A stretch of 64,000 nucleotides of DNA. It comes from Bacteroidetes bacterium HGW-Bacteroidetes-5. Lineage in GTDB: Bacteria > Bacteroidota > Bacteroidia > Bacteroidales > UBA932. A model generated the notes under the pieces. The model was not told where the DNA came from. It was given only the letters and a program-made list of their open reading frames with translations, and did no database searches. The DNA is taken from positions 1,736,001-1,800,000 of the forward strand of contig PHDC01000001.1 of assembly GCA_002842515.1 (NCBI GenBank), given 5' to 3'. A program made the position numbers and the translations under genes. Positions 8,603 through 18,275 of the stretch are shown piece after piece; the first letter of the stretch is position 1, and every line of letters starts with the position of its first letter.

Positions 8603-8610
8603 TACTTTTG
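8603..8610 (+). promoter_or_regulatory. Promoter of the TetR/efflux operon
   Basis: TACTTTTG fits TAnnTTTG and is preceded by TTTG at 8579-8582 with a 20-base spacer, a good match to the full Bacteroidota -33/-7 promoter. The tetR ATG is 25 bases downstream. Confidence 0.65.
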
Positions 8611-8634
8611 TGCCCGAAATTATAATGTAAAAAG

Positions 8635-9243
8635 ATGGATATTAAGACAACTATTTTAGAGAACTCTCTTGAACTGTTTCTTCAAAGAGGATGTAAGGCG
8701 GTGACGATGGATGATGTTGCAAAAGAGAACGGCATATCTAAAAGGACTCTATACGAGCTTTTTACAGATAAATCCGATTTGCTGGAGCAGTGCATAGGCT
8801 ATCTCCACTGCCATATGATGAAGTACTCGGCAAAGATGGAGGAGGATTCGCAAAACTTGCTTGAGCTGCTGTTTAAGATTCACGAGACTCAGTCCGATGT
8901 AATTATTAACCTTAAGCGAAACTTCTTTATGGAGCTTAAGAGATACTATTACCCAATATACAAGAAGACTGTTGAGAAGTTTACCGTTTACCACAGAGAG
9001 AAGACTGCAGAATACCTCAGGCAGGGGCAGAAAGAGGGGCTGGTAATTGAGGATATTAATATAGACCTGGTAACGAAGATTATAATAGAGATCTCAAACA
9101 TAATTGAAGATAGTGAAGTGTTTCCGCTCAAAGAGCACTCCAGAAAGGATCTTTTCCGGGAGGTTGTAATCCTCTACTTCCGCGGAATATCAACATTAAA
9201 GGGGATAGAGCTAATAGATAAATACATACAAATTAACAAATAA
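8635..9243 (+). CDS. TetR/AcrR-family regulator of the efflux operon
   Basis: This 202-residue regulator has the TetR N-terminal helix-turn-helix (TMDDVAKENGISKRTLYELF, residues about 24-43) and a helical ligand-binding C-terminus. It is the first gene of a four-cistron unit (tetR, TolC-like, membrane fusion, RND), with only 9 bases to the next gene, so it most likely autoregulates and represses the pump until a substrate binds. Confidence 0.9.
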   Translation: MDIKTTILENSLELFLQRGCKAVTMDDVAKENGISKRTLYELFTDKSDLLEQCIGYLHCHMMKYSAKMEEDSQNLLELLFKIHETQSDVIINLKRNFFMELKRYYYPIYKKTVEKFTVYHREKTAEYLRQGQKEGLVIEDINIDLVTKIIIEISNIIEDSEVFPLKEHSRKDLFREVVILYFRGISTLKGIELIDKYIQINK

Positions 9244-9252
9244 TAAGAGTTT

Positions 9253-10614
9253 ATGAAATTCCAGACAAAATTAAAAGTGCTCTTCACACTTTTTGTGCTA
9301 GTTGTTGCAGAAGGTACTGCAAACGCCGGGCAGCCTGTTGCTCAGGAACTTCGTCTTACAATTGACAAAGCGCTGGAGATTGCTGTAGATCAGAATCTAA
9401 GCGTAAAGGTTGCAGACGAGGAGATAGCAAGGGTAGACTGGCTAAAAAAAGAGAATTGGTATATGCTGCTTCCATCTGTGGGAGCAAATGCCCAGTATAC
9501 CAACAATGTTCTAAAACCGGTTTTCTTCTCCGATTTCTTCCCGGGTGGTAAGATGGAGGTTGGTTCCACAAACAGTTATGCTGTGACCGGAACTCTGCAG
9601 GTGCCGATATTCTCTCTTGCTCTGCTAAAGAACATAGAGATGTCCGAGATTGAGCTGAGATCTGCACTTGAATCTGCAAGGAGCACAAAAATTGACCTGA
9701 TTGCTCAGGTTAAGAACTCGTTCTACGGAATCCTTATGCTTGAGGAGTCACTTAAGGTGCTGGAGGAGAGTTATAAGAATGCAAAAGAGACTGCAGATAA
9801 TATCAGAAAGATGTACGAAAACGGCCTGGCTTCGGAGTATGATAAGATTCGTTCCGATGTTGCCGTAAGAAATATTTTACCATCAATAACTCAGGCGAAA
9901 AACGGACTGGAGCTATCCAAGATGCAACTCAAGGTGCTGCTCTCGCTGGACCTGAACACCTCTCTTACTCTGGAGGGAGATATATCTAAATATGAGAGTG
10001 AGATTATCCAATACTCCCCTGCGGGAGATCTCTCGCTGGAGGAGAACAGTAACCTCAGGACTATGGATATCCAAATGGAGAAGCTGGACAAGAGTATAGA
10101 GCTTATCCGCTCGCAAAGATTACCATCTGTTGCCGGTTTTGCTAACTACCAGCTTCAGATGCAGAGTCAGGAGTTCACCTTTAGTGAGCGTTGGGCCAAC
10201 TCATTTGCAGTAGGTTTAGCGATTCAGATCCCTATCTTCAGTAAGATGTCCAATGTGCTCAAAGAGAAGCAGAGCCGGGTTGTTATGAGACAACTTCAAT
10301 TGCAGAGAGATCTTCTGGAGAGCAATCTAAGCCTGGCTGCCAGAAACTCACTCAATGAGATGAGCAGGGCAAAGATTCAGCTTGAGTCAGATAAAGAGGC
10401 TGTTATGCAGGCCAAAAAGGGGTATGAGATATCTAAAGTAAGGTACAATACCGGGGCAGGAACTCTACTTGAGCTTAACGACACCGAGGTTGCACTCACC
10501 AGATCTAAACTCAACCTCAACCAGACAATATATGACTATATAAAGGCAAAGAATGACTATGAGAAGGTTCTTGGCAACGACAGTATAGAAAAACAATTAA
10601 CAGACAATAAATAA
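9253..10614 (+). CDS. TolC-family outer-membrane efflux protein
   Basis: This 453-residue protein has a signal peptide (ending near NAGQ) and two outer-membrane efflux repeats, with long amphipathic helices such as LTIDKALEIAVDQNLSVKVA and repeated LEESYKNAKETADN-type heptads. It should form the trimeric duct of a tripartite pump. The mature protein has no lipobox. It is followed after 8 bases by the membrane fusion protein gene. Confidence 0.92.
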   Translation: MKFQTKLKVLFTLFVLVVAEGTANAGQPVAQELRLTIDKALEIAVDQNLSVKVADEEIARVDWLKKENWYMLLPSVGANAQYTNNVLKPVFFSDFFPGGKMEVGSTNSYAVTGTLQVPIFSLALLKNIEMSEIELRSALESARSTKIDLIAQVKNSFYGILMLEESLKVLEESYKNAKETADNIRKMYENGLASEYDKIRSDVAVRNILPSITQAKNGLELSKMQLKVLLSLDLNTSLTLEGDISKYESEIIQYSPAGDLSLEENSNLRTMDIQMEKLDKSIELIRSQRLPSVAGFANYQLQMQSQEFTFSERWANSFAVGLAIQIPIFSKMSNVLKEKQSRVVMRQLQLQRDLLESNLSLAARNSLNEMSRAKIQLESDKEAVMQAKKGYEISKVRYNTGAGTLLELNDTEVALTRSKLNLNQTIYDYIKAKNDYEKVLGNDSIEKQLTDNK

Positions 10615-10622
10615 ATTACAAT

Positions 10623-11645
10623 ATGAAAAAATTTGCATCACTTATTCTTCTTGGCACACTTGCCCTTGCAGCCTGCTCGGGCGAAGCAGCCACAGAGAGT
10701 ACACAAAAAGAGTTTCCGGTTAAAGTTGCAACCATAGAGAAGGCAACCGTAAGACAAGATTTCGAATTTACAGGAAACATCGAACCGTTGGTTAAGAACT
10801 TTATATCCAGTGCTGCGGCCCAGAGGATAGAGAAGATCTATGTAGAGATAGGCTCAAGGGTAAAAAAGGGACAGCTTCTGGTGGAGATGGAGAATTTAAA
10901 CTATGCACAGGCAAAGATTCAGATAGAGAATCTTAAACTGGATCTCTCTCGTATTGAGGCTCTTTACAGAGCCGGCGGAGTAGCCGAGCAGCAGTATGAC
11001 CAGCTTAAAACACAGGTGAGCATATCTGAGAAGAGCCTTGCAAACCTGGATAAAAACACAAAGCTGCTCTCCCCGATAGACGGAATAGTTGTTCAGAAGA
11101 ACTTCTTTGACGGAGACCTTGCAACAGGGCAGCCTATTTTGGTGGTTATGCAGATGCAACCGGTTAAGATTCTCATTAGTATCTCCGAGGAGTTCTTCCC
11201 GCAGGTTAAGGTGGGCACCCCTGCAGAGATCTCTCTGGATATCTATCCGGACAAAAAATTCAACGGAAAGGTTATGTTAATACACCCGACAGTTGATGCA
11301 ACAACCAGAACTTTTGTGGCAGAGGTTAGAATTGACAACCCGTCACTGCTTATTCGTCCCGGAATGTTTGCCCGTGCTAAGGTGAATTTCGGCGAGAAAG
11401 AGAGAGTTGTGGTTCCCGATAAAGCAGTTATCAAACAGTCCGGAACTAATGACAAATATGTATACACTCTTGACGGAGATGTTGTTACCTACACAAAAAT
11501 AGAGCTTGGCAGGAGAATTGGCTCAATTTACGAAGTGATAAGCGGTATTGAGGCAGGAGATAAGGTGGTTGTAGCCGGTCAATCTGCACTTTCGGATAAA
11601 ATCACTGTAAAGGTAACCGAGTCAGGACTGGATCTAACTAAATAA
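10623..11645 (+). CDS. RND efflux periplasmic adaptor (membrane fusion) lipoprotein
   Basis: This 340-residue adaptor links the RND pump to the TolC duct. It has a lipobox LAAC (Cys18). The order barrel-sandwich half, helical hairpin, second lipoyl half is visible: RIEKIYVEIGSRVKKGQLL, a coiled coil around 90-125, then LLSPIDGIVVQKNFFDGDLA, a beta-barrel, and a membrane-proximal end (VVAGQSALSDKITVKV). Of normal HlyD/AcrA length. Second of three transport genes in the operon. Confidence 0.93.
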   Translation: MKKFASLILLGTLALAACSGEAATESTQKEFPVKVATIEKATVRQDFEFTGNIEPLVKNFISSAAAQRIEKIYVEIGSRVKKGQLLVEMENLNYAQAKIQIENLKLDLSRIEALYRAGGVAEQQYDQLKTQVSISEKSLANLDKNTKLLSPIDGIVVQKNFFDGDLATGQPILVVMQMQPVKILISISEEFFPQVKVGTPAEISLDIYPDKKFNGKVMLIHPTVDATTRTFVAEVRIDNPSLLIRPGMFARAKVNFGEKERVVVPDKAVIKQSGTNDKYVYTLDGDVVTYTKIELGRRIGSIYEVISGIEAGDKVVVAGQSALSDKITVKVTESGLDLTK

Positions 11646-11659
11646 ACAGAATTTCAATT

Positions 11660-14600
11660 ATGAAAATATACGAAACCGCGGTCAGGAAACCGGTAACAAC
11701 AGCCCTGATTTTTATCGGGATTGTGGTCTTTGGTCTCTTCTCCTTTACGAGACTCTCCGTAGACCTATACCCCGAAATTGAGCTGAATGCGGTAACAATA
11801 ATGACCACATATTCGGGAGCAAGTGCAACCGATATTGAGCAGAATGTTACCAAAAGATTGGAGATGTCACTGAGCACAGTGTCGGATCTTAAACGAATCT
11901 CATCTACATCAAAAGACAATATCTCCCTTATAACTATTGAGTTTGAGTATGGGACAGATATGGATGAGGCTGTAAACGATATCCGGACAGTACTGGATAT
12001 GCAGCGCAACTTTCTACCGGAGGATACAGAGAATCCGGTAGTTCTAAAGTTCAACTCATCTATGATGCCGGTTGCATTTATGAGTGCACGGACATCACAA
12101 AATGAGCAGGGTCTCTATAAAATTCTGGAGGAGAAGGTTGCAAACCCAATTAACAGAATAAACGGAGTTGCCTCTGTATCCATTTCCGGAGCCCCGCAAA
12201 GGGAGATTCAGGTTAGGGTAGATCCGAAAAAGATGGAGGCATACAAGCTCTCTATAGAGCAGATCTCCGGGCTGTTGGCAATGGAGAACCGTAATATGCC
12301 TGCCGGTAATATAGATATAGGTTCCGAGACATTCTCGGTTCGGGTAGATGGCGAGTTTAAGAGCAGCGACCAGATTGGGGATATAATTGTGGGCAGCTTT
12401 ATGGGACGGAACATCTATATTAAAGATGTTGCAACTGTAAAAGATACCCTTAAAGAGCGTGCTACAGAGGTTCTTACTAATGGAGAACGTAGTGCAATGA
12501 TTGTTATTCAAAAACAGTCCGGCTCAAATGTGGTAGAGATTGTAGACAGAATTAACAAAGAGCTGCCTGCAATAAAGGCTGCTCTCCCGGCAGATGTACA
12601 GCTGGAGATGGTTCTGGATACATCGGATTTTATCAAGAGCAGTATAAACTCACTAACAGAGACAGTGCTACTTGCAGGACTCTTTGTGATGATTGTGGTG
12701 CTCTTCTTCCTGGGAAGATGGCGGGCAACATTTATCATTATCCTTACAATTCCGGTCTCTCTGATTGCGGCATTTATCTACCTGATGATTACGGGGAATA
12801 CCCTTAATATAATATCTCTCAGTTCGCTCTCAATTGCGATAGGGATGGTGGTAGACGATGCGATTGTGGTTCTGGAGAATATAACATCTCATATAGAGAA
12901 GGGGAGTAAGCCAAGGGATGCGGCAATCTATGCAACCAATGAGGTAGCTGTGGCGGTAGTGGCATCTACACTTACAATTGTGGCGGTGTTCTTCCCGCTC
13001 ACAATGGTTACCGGTCTTGCCGGGATTATGTTCAAACAGCTTGGATGGATTGTTACCATAATAATAACAGTATCTACAGTTGCGGCGCTTACCCTAACAC
13101 CAATGCTCAGCTCAAGGATGCTCAAGAAGGATCCGAAGAGAAGTAAAGCTTTTATGTTCTTTTACTCTCCTATTGAGAGGGGGCTGGACTCGCTGGATGA
13201 GTGGTATGCCGGGCTTTTACGTTGGGCGGTATCAAACAGAAAGTTTGTATTAATTGCCTCTTTCGCACTCTTTTTATCCAGTATAATGTTGCTTACCAAG
13301 GTGGGGACAGACTTCTTCCCAACCTCCGATAATGCACAGATATCAATAAAAGTGGAGCTTCCGGTGGGTACAAGAGTAGAGCAGGCAAGAGTTCTGAATG
13401 AGTATCTGTATAGTCAGTGGAAAGAGAAATATCCGGAAATTGAAGTACTTCAGACATCTATGGGCCAATCTGACGGATCAAATATCTTTATGTCCCTTAA
13501 CAGCTCCGGCTCTCACCTTATAACTTACACAGCAAGGCTGAGCAAAGCAGGGGAGAGGAAGAGAGATATCTTTGAAATATCTGACCTCATTAGAGAGGAG
13601 CTTAAAGTAATTCCGGAACTCTACCGTTTTGAGGTAATTCCGGGGGGGTCAAACCCGGGAATGGGTACCGGAGGGTCCGGCCTGGAGCTGGATGTGCTGG
13701 GTTACAATATGGATGATGCAGCTGTTGTTGCAGAGCAGGTGGCAGAGATTATGCGCAAGACTCCCGGGCTAAGAGATGTTAAACTGAGCAGAGAAGATTA
13801 TATGCCTCAGCTTAGGGTTGAGTTCGACAGGGCGAAGCTTGCAATGAACGGAATCAATCTTACATCTGCAGCAAATGTTGTAAGGAACAGAATCAACGGA
13901 ATTATTACCACAAGGTTCAGAGAGGATGGCGAGGAGTACGATATAGTTGTGAGAAACGACATCAGCCACAGAACCAGTATAGAGGATATCAATGAGATAC
14001 TGCTATATAACAATACCGGTAAGAGTGTAAGATTGAGCGAGGTTGGAACTGTAAACGAAGATTTCGCACCCCCTTCAATAGAGCACCTGGACAGAGAGAG
14101 GGTGATTAAAGTGACCGGCTCTATCTATAAAAGAGCTTTGGGAGATATTGCAAAAGAGGTTACAGCAGAAGTAGATAAAATGACTCTTCCGGCAAACATC
14201 GCAGTAGAGCTATCGGGATCTTACGAAGAGCAGCAGGACTCCTTTGCAGATATGCTCACCCTACTGCTTCTGGTGGTTATGCTCACCTATATTGTTATGG
14301 CGGCACAATTTGAATCTTTCAGGGATCCTTTCATTATAATGTTCTCACTGCCGTTTGCATTTACCGGAGTGTTTGTAGCTCTTTGGCTTACAGGAACCTC
14401 CCTTAGCCTTATTGCCCTTATTGGTGCTGTGATGCTTGTAGGTATTGTGGTGAAGAACGGAATTGTGCTCATAGACTACATTAACCTCAATAAAGAGAGG
14501 GGAATGAGCGTAATGCGCTCTGTAGTTTCCGGAGGACGCTCCCGTCTACGCCCGGTTCTTATGACAACAATAACAACCATCCTAGGGATGTTGCCAATGG

Positions 14601-14773
14601 CCATAGGTATAGGAGAGGGGTCGGAGATATGGCAGCCTATGGGTATCTCTATCATTGGAGGATTAACACTCTCTACTATCTTGACCCTTGTGGTGATTCC
14701 GACGGTTTACACCTCATTCCACGCGGGAGATATCAAGAGAAAACGCAGAGCACACGCCAAATTAAACTCATAA
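11660..14773 (+). CDS. RND-family efflux transporter (AcrB/HAE1 type)
   Basis: This 1037-residue inner-membrane proton/drug antiporter has twelve predicted transmembrane helices in two repeats with large periplasmic loops. The start MKIYETAVRKPVTTALIFIG is the usual HAE1 opening. The TM4 proton-relay pair is seen in GMVVDDAIVVLENI near residue 400, and the matching TM10/11 segment GAVMLVGIVVKNGIVLIDYI is near 930. It works with the adaptor and TolC genes upstream. The substrate cannot be deduced. Confidence 0.95.
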   Translation: MKIYETAVRKPVTTALIFIGIVVFGLFSFTRLSVDLYPEIELNAVTIMTTYSGASATDIEQNVTKRLEMSLSTVSDLKRISSTSKDNISLITIEFEYGTDMDEAVNDIRTVLDMQRNFLPEDTENPVVLKFNSSMMPVAFMSARTSQNEQGLYKILEEKVANPINRINGVASVSISGAPQREIQVRVDPKKMEAYKLSIEQISGLLAMENRNMPAGNIDIGSETFSVRVDGEFKSSDQIGDIIVGSFMGRNIYIKDVATVKDTLKERATEVLTNGERSAMIVIQKQSGSNVVEIVDRINKELPAIKAALPADVQLEMVLDTSDFIKSSINSLTETVLLAGLFVMIVVLFFLGRWRATFIIILTIPVSLIAAFIYLMITGNTLNIISLSSLSIAIGMVVDDAIVVLENITSHIEKGSKPRDAAIYATNEVAVAVVASTLTIVAVFFPLTMVTGLAGIMFKQLGWIVTIIITVSTVAALTLTPMLSSRMLKKDPKRSKAFMFFYSPIERGLDSLDEWYAGLLRWAVSNRKFVLIASFALFLSSIMLLTKVGTDFFPTSDNAQISIKVELPVGTRVEQARVLNEYLYSQWKEKYPEIEVLQTSMGQSDGSNIFMSLNSSGSHLITYTARLSKAGERKRDIFEISDLIREELKVIPELYRFEVIPGGSNPGMGTGGSGLELDVLGYNMDDAAVVAEQVAEIMRKTPGLRDVKLSREDYMPQLRVEFDRAKLAMNGINLTSAANVVRNRINGIITTRFREDGEEYDIVVRNDISHRTSIEDINEILLYNNTGKSVRLSEVGTVNEDFAPPSIEHLDRERVIKVTGSIYKRALGDIAKEVTAEVDKMTLPANIAVELSGSYEEQQDSFADMLTLLLLVVMLTYIVMAAQFESFRDPFIIMFSLPFAFTGVFVALWLTGTSLSLIALIGAVMLVGIVVKNGIVLIDYINLNKERGMSVMRSVVSGGRSRLRPVLMTTITTILGMLPMAIGIGEGSEIWQPMGISIIGGLTLSTILTLVVIPTVYTSFHAGDIKRKRRAHAKLNS

Positions 14774-14783
14774 AAAGAAGATT

Positions 14784-15077
14784 ATGAAAGCAGTAATGAT
14801 TATATATAACCAGGCACACTCAACTGTAGTGATGAATATTCTGGACGAACTCTCTGTGAGAGGATTTACCAAATGGACCGATGTCCAGGGCAGAGGCTCC
14901 AAAAAGGGAGAACCACACTACGGAAGCCACGCCTGGCCATCTAAGAATATGGCAACACTTGCCGTGGTTGAAGATGGCGAAGCAGGAGCTTTGATAGATA
15001 AATTACGCATTGCAAATGCCCAGGCAGAGGAGCAGGGGCTGAGGGCATTTGTGTGGGATGCAGACTCTGTGGTATAA
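14784..15077 (+). CDS. Small PII-like transporter-associated protein (PG0541 type)
   Basis: This 97-residue protein is placed 10 bases after the RND pump gene. Its layout (MKAVMIIYNQAHSTVVMNIL, then TLAVVEDGEAGALIDKLR) suggests a ferredoxin-like alpha/beta fold related to PII/CutA-type proteins. A gene of this sort follows the RND pump in Porphyromonas gingivalis (PG0541), and this protein looks like that family. Its role is unknown; a regulatory or metal-related function for the pump is only an inference. Confidence 0.75.
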   Translation: MKAVMIIYNQAHSTVVMNILDELSVRGFTKWTDVQGRGSKKGEPHYGSHAWPSKNMATLAVVEDGEAGALIDKLRIANAQAEEQGLRAFVWDADSVV

Positions 15078-15149
15078 GTTTTTTAAGGGTTTTTAAAAAA
15101 AACATATTAAATTAGCAGTCACAAATGTTTAATTTAAAAAAAATCTAAA

Positions 15150-15467
15150 ATGGCAGTAGCAATTAATGACTCAAATTTTAATGAGATAGTACTAAAATCA
15201 GACAAACCGGTAGTAATAGATTTCTGGGCAACTTGGTGTGGTCCTTGCCGTATGATTGCTCCTATTATTGATGAGCTTGCGACGGAGTATGAGGGGAAAG
15301 CCATAATTGCTAAGTGCGACGTTGACTCAAGTGAGAGTGTTCCCGTTAAGTACGGTATCCGCAATATCCCTACAATTCTCTTCTTTAAGAACGGAGAGTT
15401 GAAAGATAAGATTGTCGGCTCAACTACTAAAGGGGCTATTGTAGCCAAAATTAATGAACTAATGTAA
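15150..15467 (+). CDS. trxA: Thioredoxin
   Basis: This 105-residue cytosolic disulfide reductase has the active site WCGPC at residues 29-33 within VVIDFWATWCGPCRMIAP and the cis-proline segment RNIPTILFFKNGE. The length and fold order match TrxA. No signal peptide. It is followed 6 bases later by an outer-membrane barrel gene, so the two may be cotranscribed. Confidence 0.95.
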   Translation: MAVAINDSNFNEIVLKSDKPVVIDFWATWCGPCRMIAPIIDELATEYEGKAIIAKCDVDSSESVPVKYGIRNIPTILFFKNGELKDKIVGSTTKGAIVAKINELM

Positions 15468-15473
15468 TTTATT

Positions 15474-16070
15474 ATGAAAAAAATTGCAGCTGTAGCCATC
15501 CTAATGCTTTTAATCTCATCTTCCGCTTTTTCACAGGCGAAGTTTGGGATAAAAGGCGGGTTGAATTTCAACTCGTATAAGGATGTTTCGGGTAATGTGA
15601 ACAACACGTGGAATAACCAGACAGGTTATCATTTTGGAGTTCTGATTCAGACCAAGGTTCCAATTATCGGGCTTGGACTTCAGCCCGAGCTGCTGTTCGT
15701 AAGGAAGGGGGTAGAGGATCCGGATGTTCCGGCCAATAGTTTTTATCTGGACTATCTTCAACTTCCCATAAATGTGCAAATTGGCTTAGACCTGCTTCTG
15801 TTTCGTCCATTTATTATGGTTAGCCCGTACATCTCATATGCCATTGGCAAAGGGGATATGCTGGTTGACACAGAGTGGGACAACCTCAACAGGCTGGACT
15901 ATGGCTATGGTCTTGGTGCAGGGATAGATATCTGGAAGCTTCAAATTACCGGCAAGTATAACTGGTCAATGGGTAAGCTTCAGGATGCAACCTCAACTCC
16001 AATCAACGGAACAACATTAAAGAATGCAAAAATTCAGGGATTTCAACTCTCTGTTGCTTTACTCTTTTAA
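15474..16070 (+). CDS. PorT-like outer-membrane beta-barrel protein
   Basis: This 198-residue secreted protein has a clear signal peptide (MKKIAAVAILMLLISSSAFS, cleaved before QAKFG) and an 8-strand-like pattern of alternating residues ending in a C-terminal aromatic (VALLF). The opening AKFGIKGGLNFNSYKD and LQPELLFVRKG are typical of the PorT/outer-membrane beta-barrel 2 family of Bacteroidota. Its precise role is unknown. Confidence 0.8.
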   Translation: MKKIAAVAILMLLISSSAFSQAKFGIKGGLNFNSYKDVSGNVNNTWNNQTGYHFGVLIQTKVPIIGLGLQPELLFVRKGVEDPDVPANSFYLDYLQLPINVQIGLDLLLFRPFIMVSPYISYAIGKGDMLVDTEWDNLNRLDYGYGLGAGIDIWKLQITGKYNWSMGKLQDATSTPINGTTLKNAKIQGFQLSVALLF

Positions 16071-16085
16071 AAGAAGTTTGATTTA

Positions 16086-16667
16086 ATGTCAAAGAGGTTG
16101 TGTGTTTACTGTTCATCCAGTAACATACTGGAAGATAAATATAGAGAGGCCGCCAAAGAATTCGCCACGGCGGCCTCTTTGTTAGGGTATACCATTGTTT
16201 GCGGCGGGAGCATAATGGGGCTTATGGGCGTCATTATAGATGTAATGATTGAGAGAGGTTCAACGGTAGAGGGTTATATTCCCGGTTTTATGGAGGATAT
16301 GGAGATCCATCACCCGAATATTAAGAATCTGGGGGTTGTAGATACAATGAGCAGGAGAAAAGAGCTTCTCAGGGAGAACACAGATGCTGTGATTGCATTC
16401 CCCGGAGGGCTAGGTACACTGGAGGAGTTTCTGGAGACCTTTACACTTAAGAGGCTTGGCCAATATGATGGCTCGGTAATCCTTTATAACCAGGATGGCT
16501 ATTACAACAAGCTTCTTGAGTTGTTAGATCACTTTGCGGCAAATAAATTTCTTAATTCGAACTATCGTGATACCCTTATTGTTGTTAACAGTGTAGAGGA
16601 GTTGATGGATTCTGTCCGCAGCTCTAAAAGAGAATTTATAGAAGCTAAACACTACTTGCCGGGATAG
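16086..16667 (+). CDS. LOG-family protein (TIGR00730 Rossmann fold)
   Basis: This 193-residue cytosolic protein has the LOG signature FPGGLGTLEEFLE (Pro near residue 106) and GGSIMGLMGVIIDVMI near the N-terminus. Family members hydrolyse nucleoside 5'-monophosphates, releasing the base (cytokinin riboside 5'-monophosphate phosphoribohydrolase type). Length normal. The downstream polyprenyl synthase starts 14 bases later. Confidence 0.88.
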   Translation: MSKRLCVYCSSSNILEDKYREAAKEFATAASLLGYTIVCGGSIMGLMGVIIDVMIERGSTVEGYIPGFMEDMEIHHPNIKNLGVVDTMSRRKELLRENTDAVIAFPGGLGTLEEFLETFTLKRLGQYDGSVILYNQDGYYNKLLELLDHFAANKFLNSNYRDTLIVVNSVEELMDSVRSSKREFIEAKHYLPG

Positions 16668-16681
16668 ACCGGTATGCTATT

Positions 16682-17656
16682 ATGGAGTTAAAAAGAGTAC
16701 AAGGGGCAATTCAAGCAGATTTCGACAAAGTAAATATTCTTATTAAAGAGAGTCTTGAGAGCGAGGTTGAACTGCTAAACACTATAAACAAATATCTTTT
16801 AAACCTAAAGGGAAAGCAGATAAGACCACTGCTATGTCTTTTGTCGGCGAAGGCCTGCACAGAGATGACCCCCGTTACAATAAGCTGTGCGGCAGTTTCG
16901 GAGATGATACACACGGCAACCCTTATGCACGACGATGTTGCAGACAACTCCTCTGTGCGCAGAGGTTCACCTACTGTCCAAAGTGCATTCAGCCCTGCAG
17001 CATCTGTTCTCACAGGAGATTACTGGCTGGCGAAGGCCCTCTCTCTTTTGGTAAAGGAGAACGATCCAAAGGTGTTGGGATTCTTTACAAGGGCAGTTGA
17101 GGAGCTCTCCGAGGGGGAGCTGTTTCAGATGCAGAAGGCCTCCAAACTTGACACGAGTGAGAAGGATTACCTTGAGATAATTACCCGTAAGACATCCAGC
17201 CTTTTTGTGGCAGCTGTTGCCTCCGGTGCATACTCAGGCGGAGCCGGCGACAAGATAATTGAAGATATGAGCAGATATGCATACCATCTGGGAATCGCTT
17301 TCCAGATAAGAGACGATATCTTTGACTATATGCCGGACCTGAACACAGGCAAAAATGCAGGAACCGACATCCGGGAGAAAAAAATAACACTTCCTCTTAT
17401 TTGCGCTCTTGAGAGAGCAAAACCTCAAGAGAGAGATGAGATGTTAATGCTCATTAAGGAGTCTCTGTATGACGACGACTCTTTGGTAAAAAAGACTCTG
17501 GACTTTGTAAAGAGATACGATGGAATCTCAAGCGCACAAAATGCACTTTCCCAGCACTCAAAAATTGCGATTGATGCTTTAAAGGATCTTAAAGAGAGTA
17601 TCTATAAAAATGAACTGGCAGATTTAGCCTTGTATGTAGGGACCAGACTAGTATAA
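16682..17656 (+). CDS. Polyprenyl (octaprenyl-type) diphosphate synthase
   Basis: This 324-residue trans-prenyltransferase extends isoprenoid chains for quinones. Both Asp-rich motifs are present: HDDVADNSSVRRG near residue 82 (first) and QIRDDIFDY near 209 (second), with GKQIRPLLCLL early in the protein. The length fits the long-chain IspB class rather than short farnesyl synthases, but chain length cannot be fixed from sequence alone. Confidence 0.9.
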   Translation: MELKRVQGAIQADFDKVNILIKESLESEVELLNTINKYLLNLKGKQIRPLLCLLSAKACTEMTPVTISCAAVSEMIHTATLMHDDVADNSSVRRGSPTVQSAFSPAASVLTGDYWLAKALSLLVKENDPKVLGFFTRAVEELSEGELFQMQKASKLDTSEKDYLEIITRKTSSLFVAAVASGAYSGGAGDKIIEDMSRYAYHLGIAFQIRDDIFDYMPDLNTGKNAGTDIREKKITLPLICALERAKPQERDEMLMLIKESLYDDDSLVKKTLDFVKRYDGISSAQNALSQHSKIAIDALKDLKESIYKNELADLALYVGTRLV

Positions 17657-17662
17657 TATCTG

Positions 17663-18250
17663 CTATTTGTAAATTCTCTCGTAAACGGCCTCCAGTTTGT
17701 CGTAAAACTCGGAGCCAAATGCAAATGTAAGGGGCTCTTTCAGGAACCTGAATACAGGAACACCCTCTTTTTTACCTTTTACATAACCATCTACACATAC
17801 GTGCCACTGGTGCAGATTCAATGCGGTGAGTCCGTTGGAGAGCCGTGATACTCTTATTGGGTATAGCCAGCAAGAGATAGGCTTTCTTAAGGTACTCTCG
17901 CCCTGTGAGTGGGCAAACTCAATTCCGCAAAAACAGATGTCGTCCTTATCAAAAAGTGTAAAGGCACACTCCTCTCCGCCAATGAGCGGAGTAACAAGAT
18001 CTTCATCAATATCACGGACAAAGGGACCCTGCTCCTTGATGGAGCGGATCCCCTCAATCCTGAGATATTTTGAAATTTTATCATACTCCTTCTCAATAAG
18101 AGCACATTCGTGATCTTCAAGAGGAGCCCCACTGTCTCCGATTATACAGCACGCACCGTGGCACCGAGAGATATCGCAAATGAACCTTTCGGTAAAGATA
18201 TCAGACGAAACGAGAGTGTTGTCAATCTCGACAATTGTGGGAGAGCTCAT
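17663..18250 (-). CDS. DUF3109 family Cys-rich protein
   Basis: This 195-residue protein has the Cys pattern CDISRCHGACC near residues 24-34, plus later Cys (EECAF, CFCGIEF, SCWLYP, HVCVDGY), typical of the Bacteroidota DUF3109 family and reminiscent of YkgJ-type zinc- or iron-binding proteins. No signal peptide. Function unknown. It is convergent with the prenyltransferase gene and lies 25 bases downstream of the M16 peptidase on the same strand. Confidence 0.85.
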   Translation of the reverse strand: MSSPTIVEIDNTLVSSDIFTERFICDISRCHGACCIIGDSGAPLEDHECALIEKEYDKISKYLRIEGIRSIKEQGPFVRDIDEDLVTPLIGGEECAFTLFDKDDICFCGIEFAHSQGESTLRKPISCWLYPIRVSRLSNGLTALNLHQWHVCVDGYVKGKKEGVPVFRFLKEPLTFAFGSEFYDKLEAVYERIYK

Positions 18251-18275
18251 TTAAAATTCTTGCTTTAACTTATTA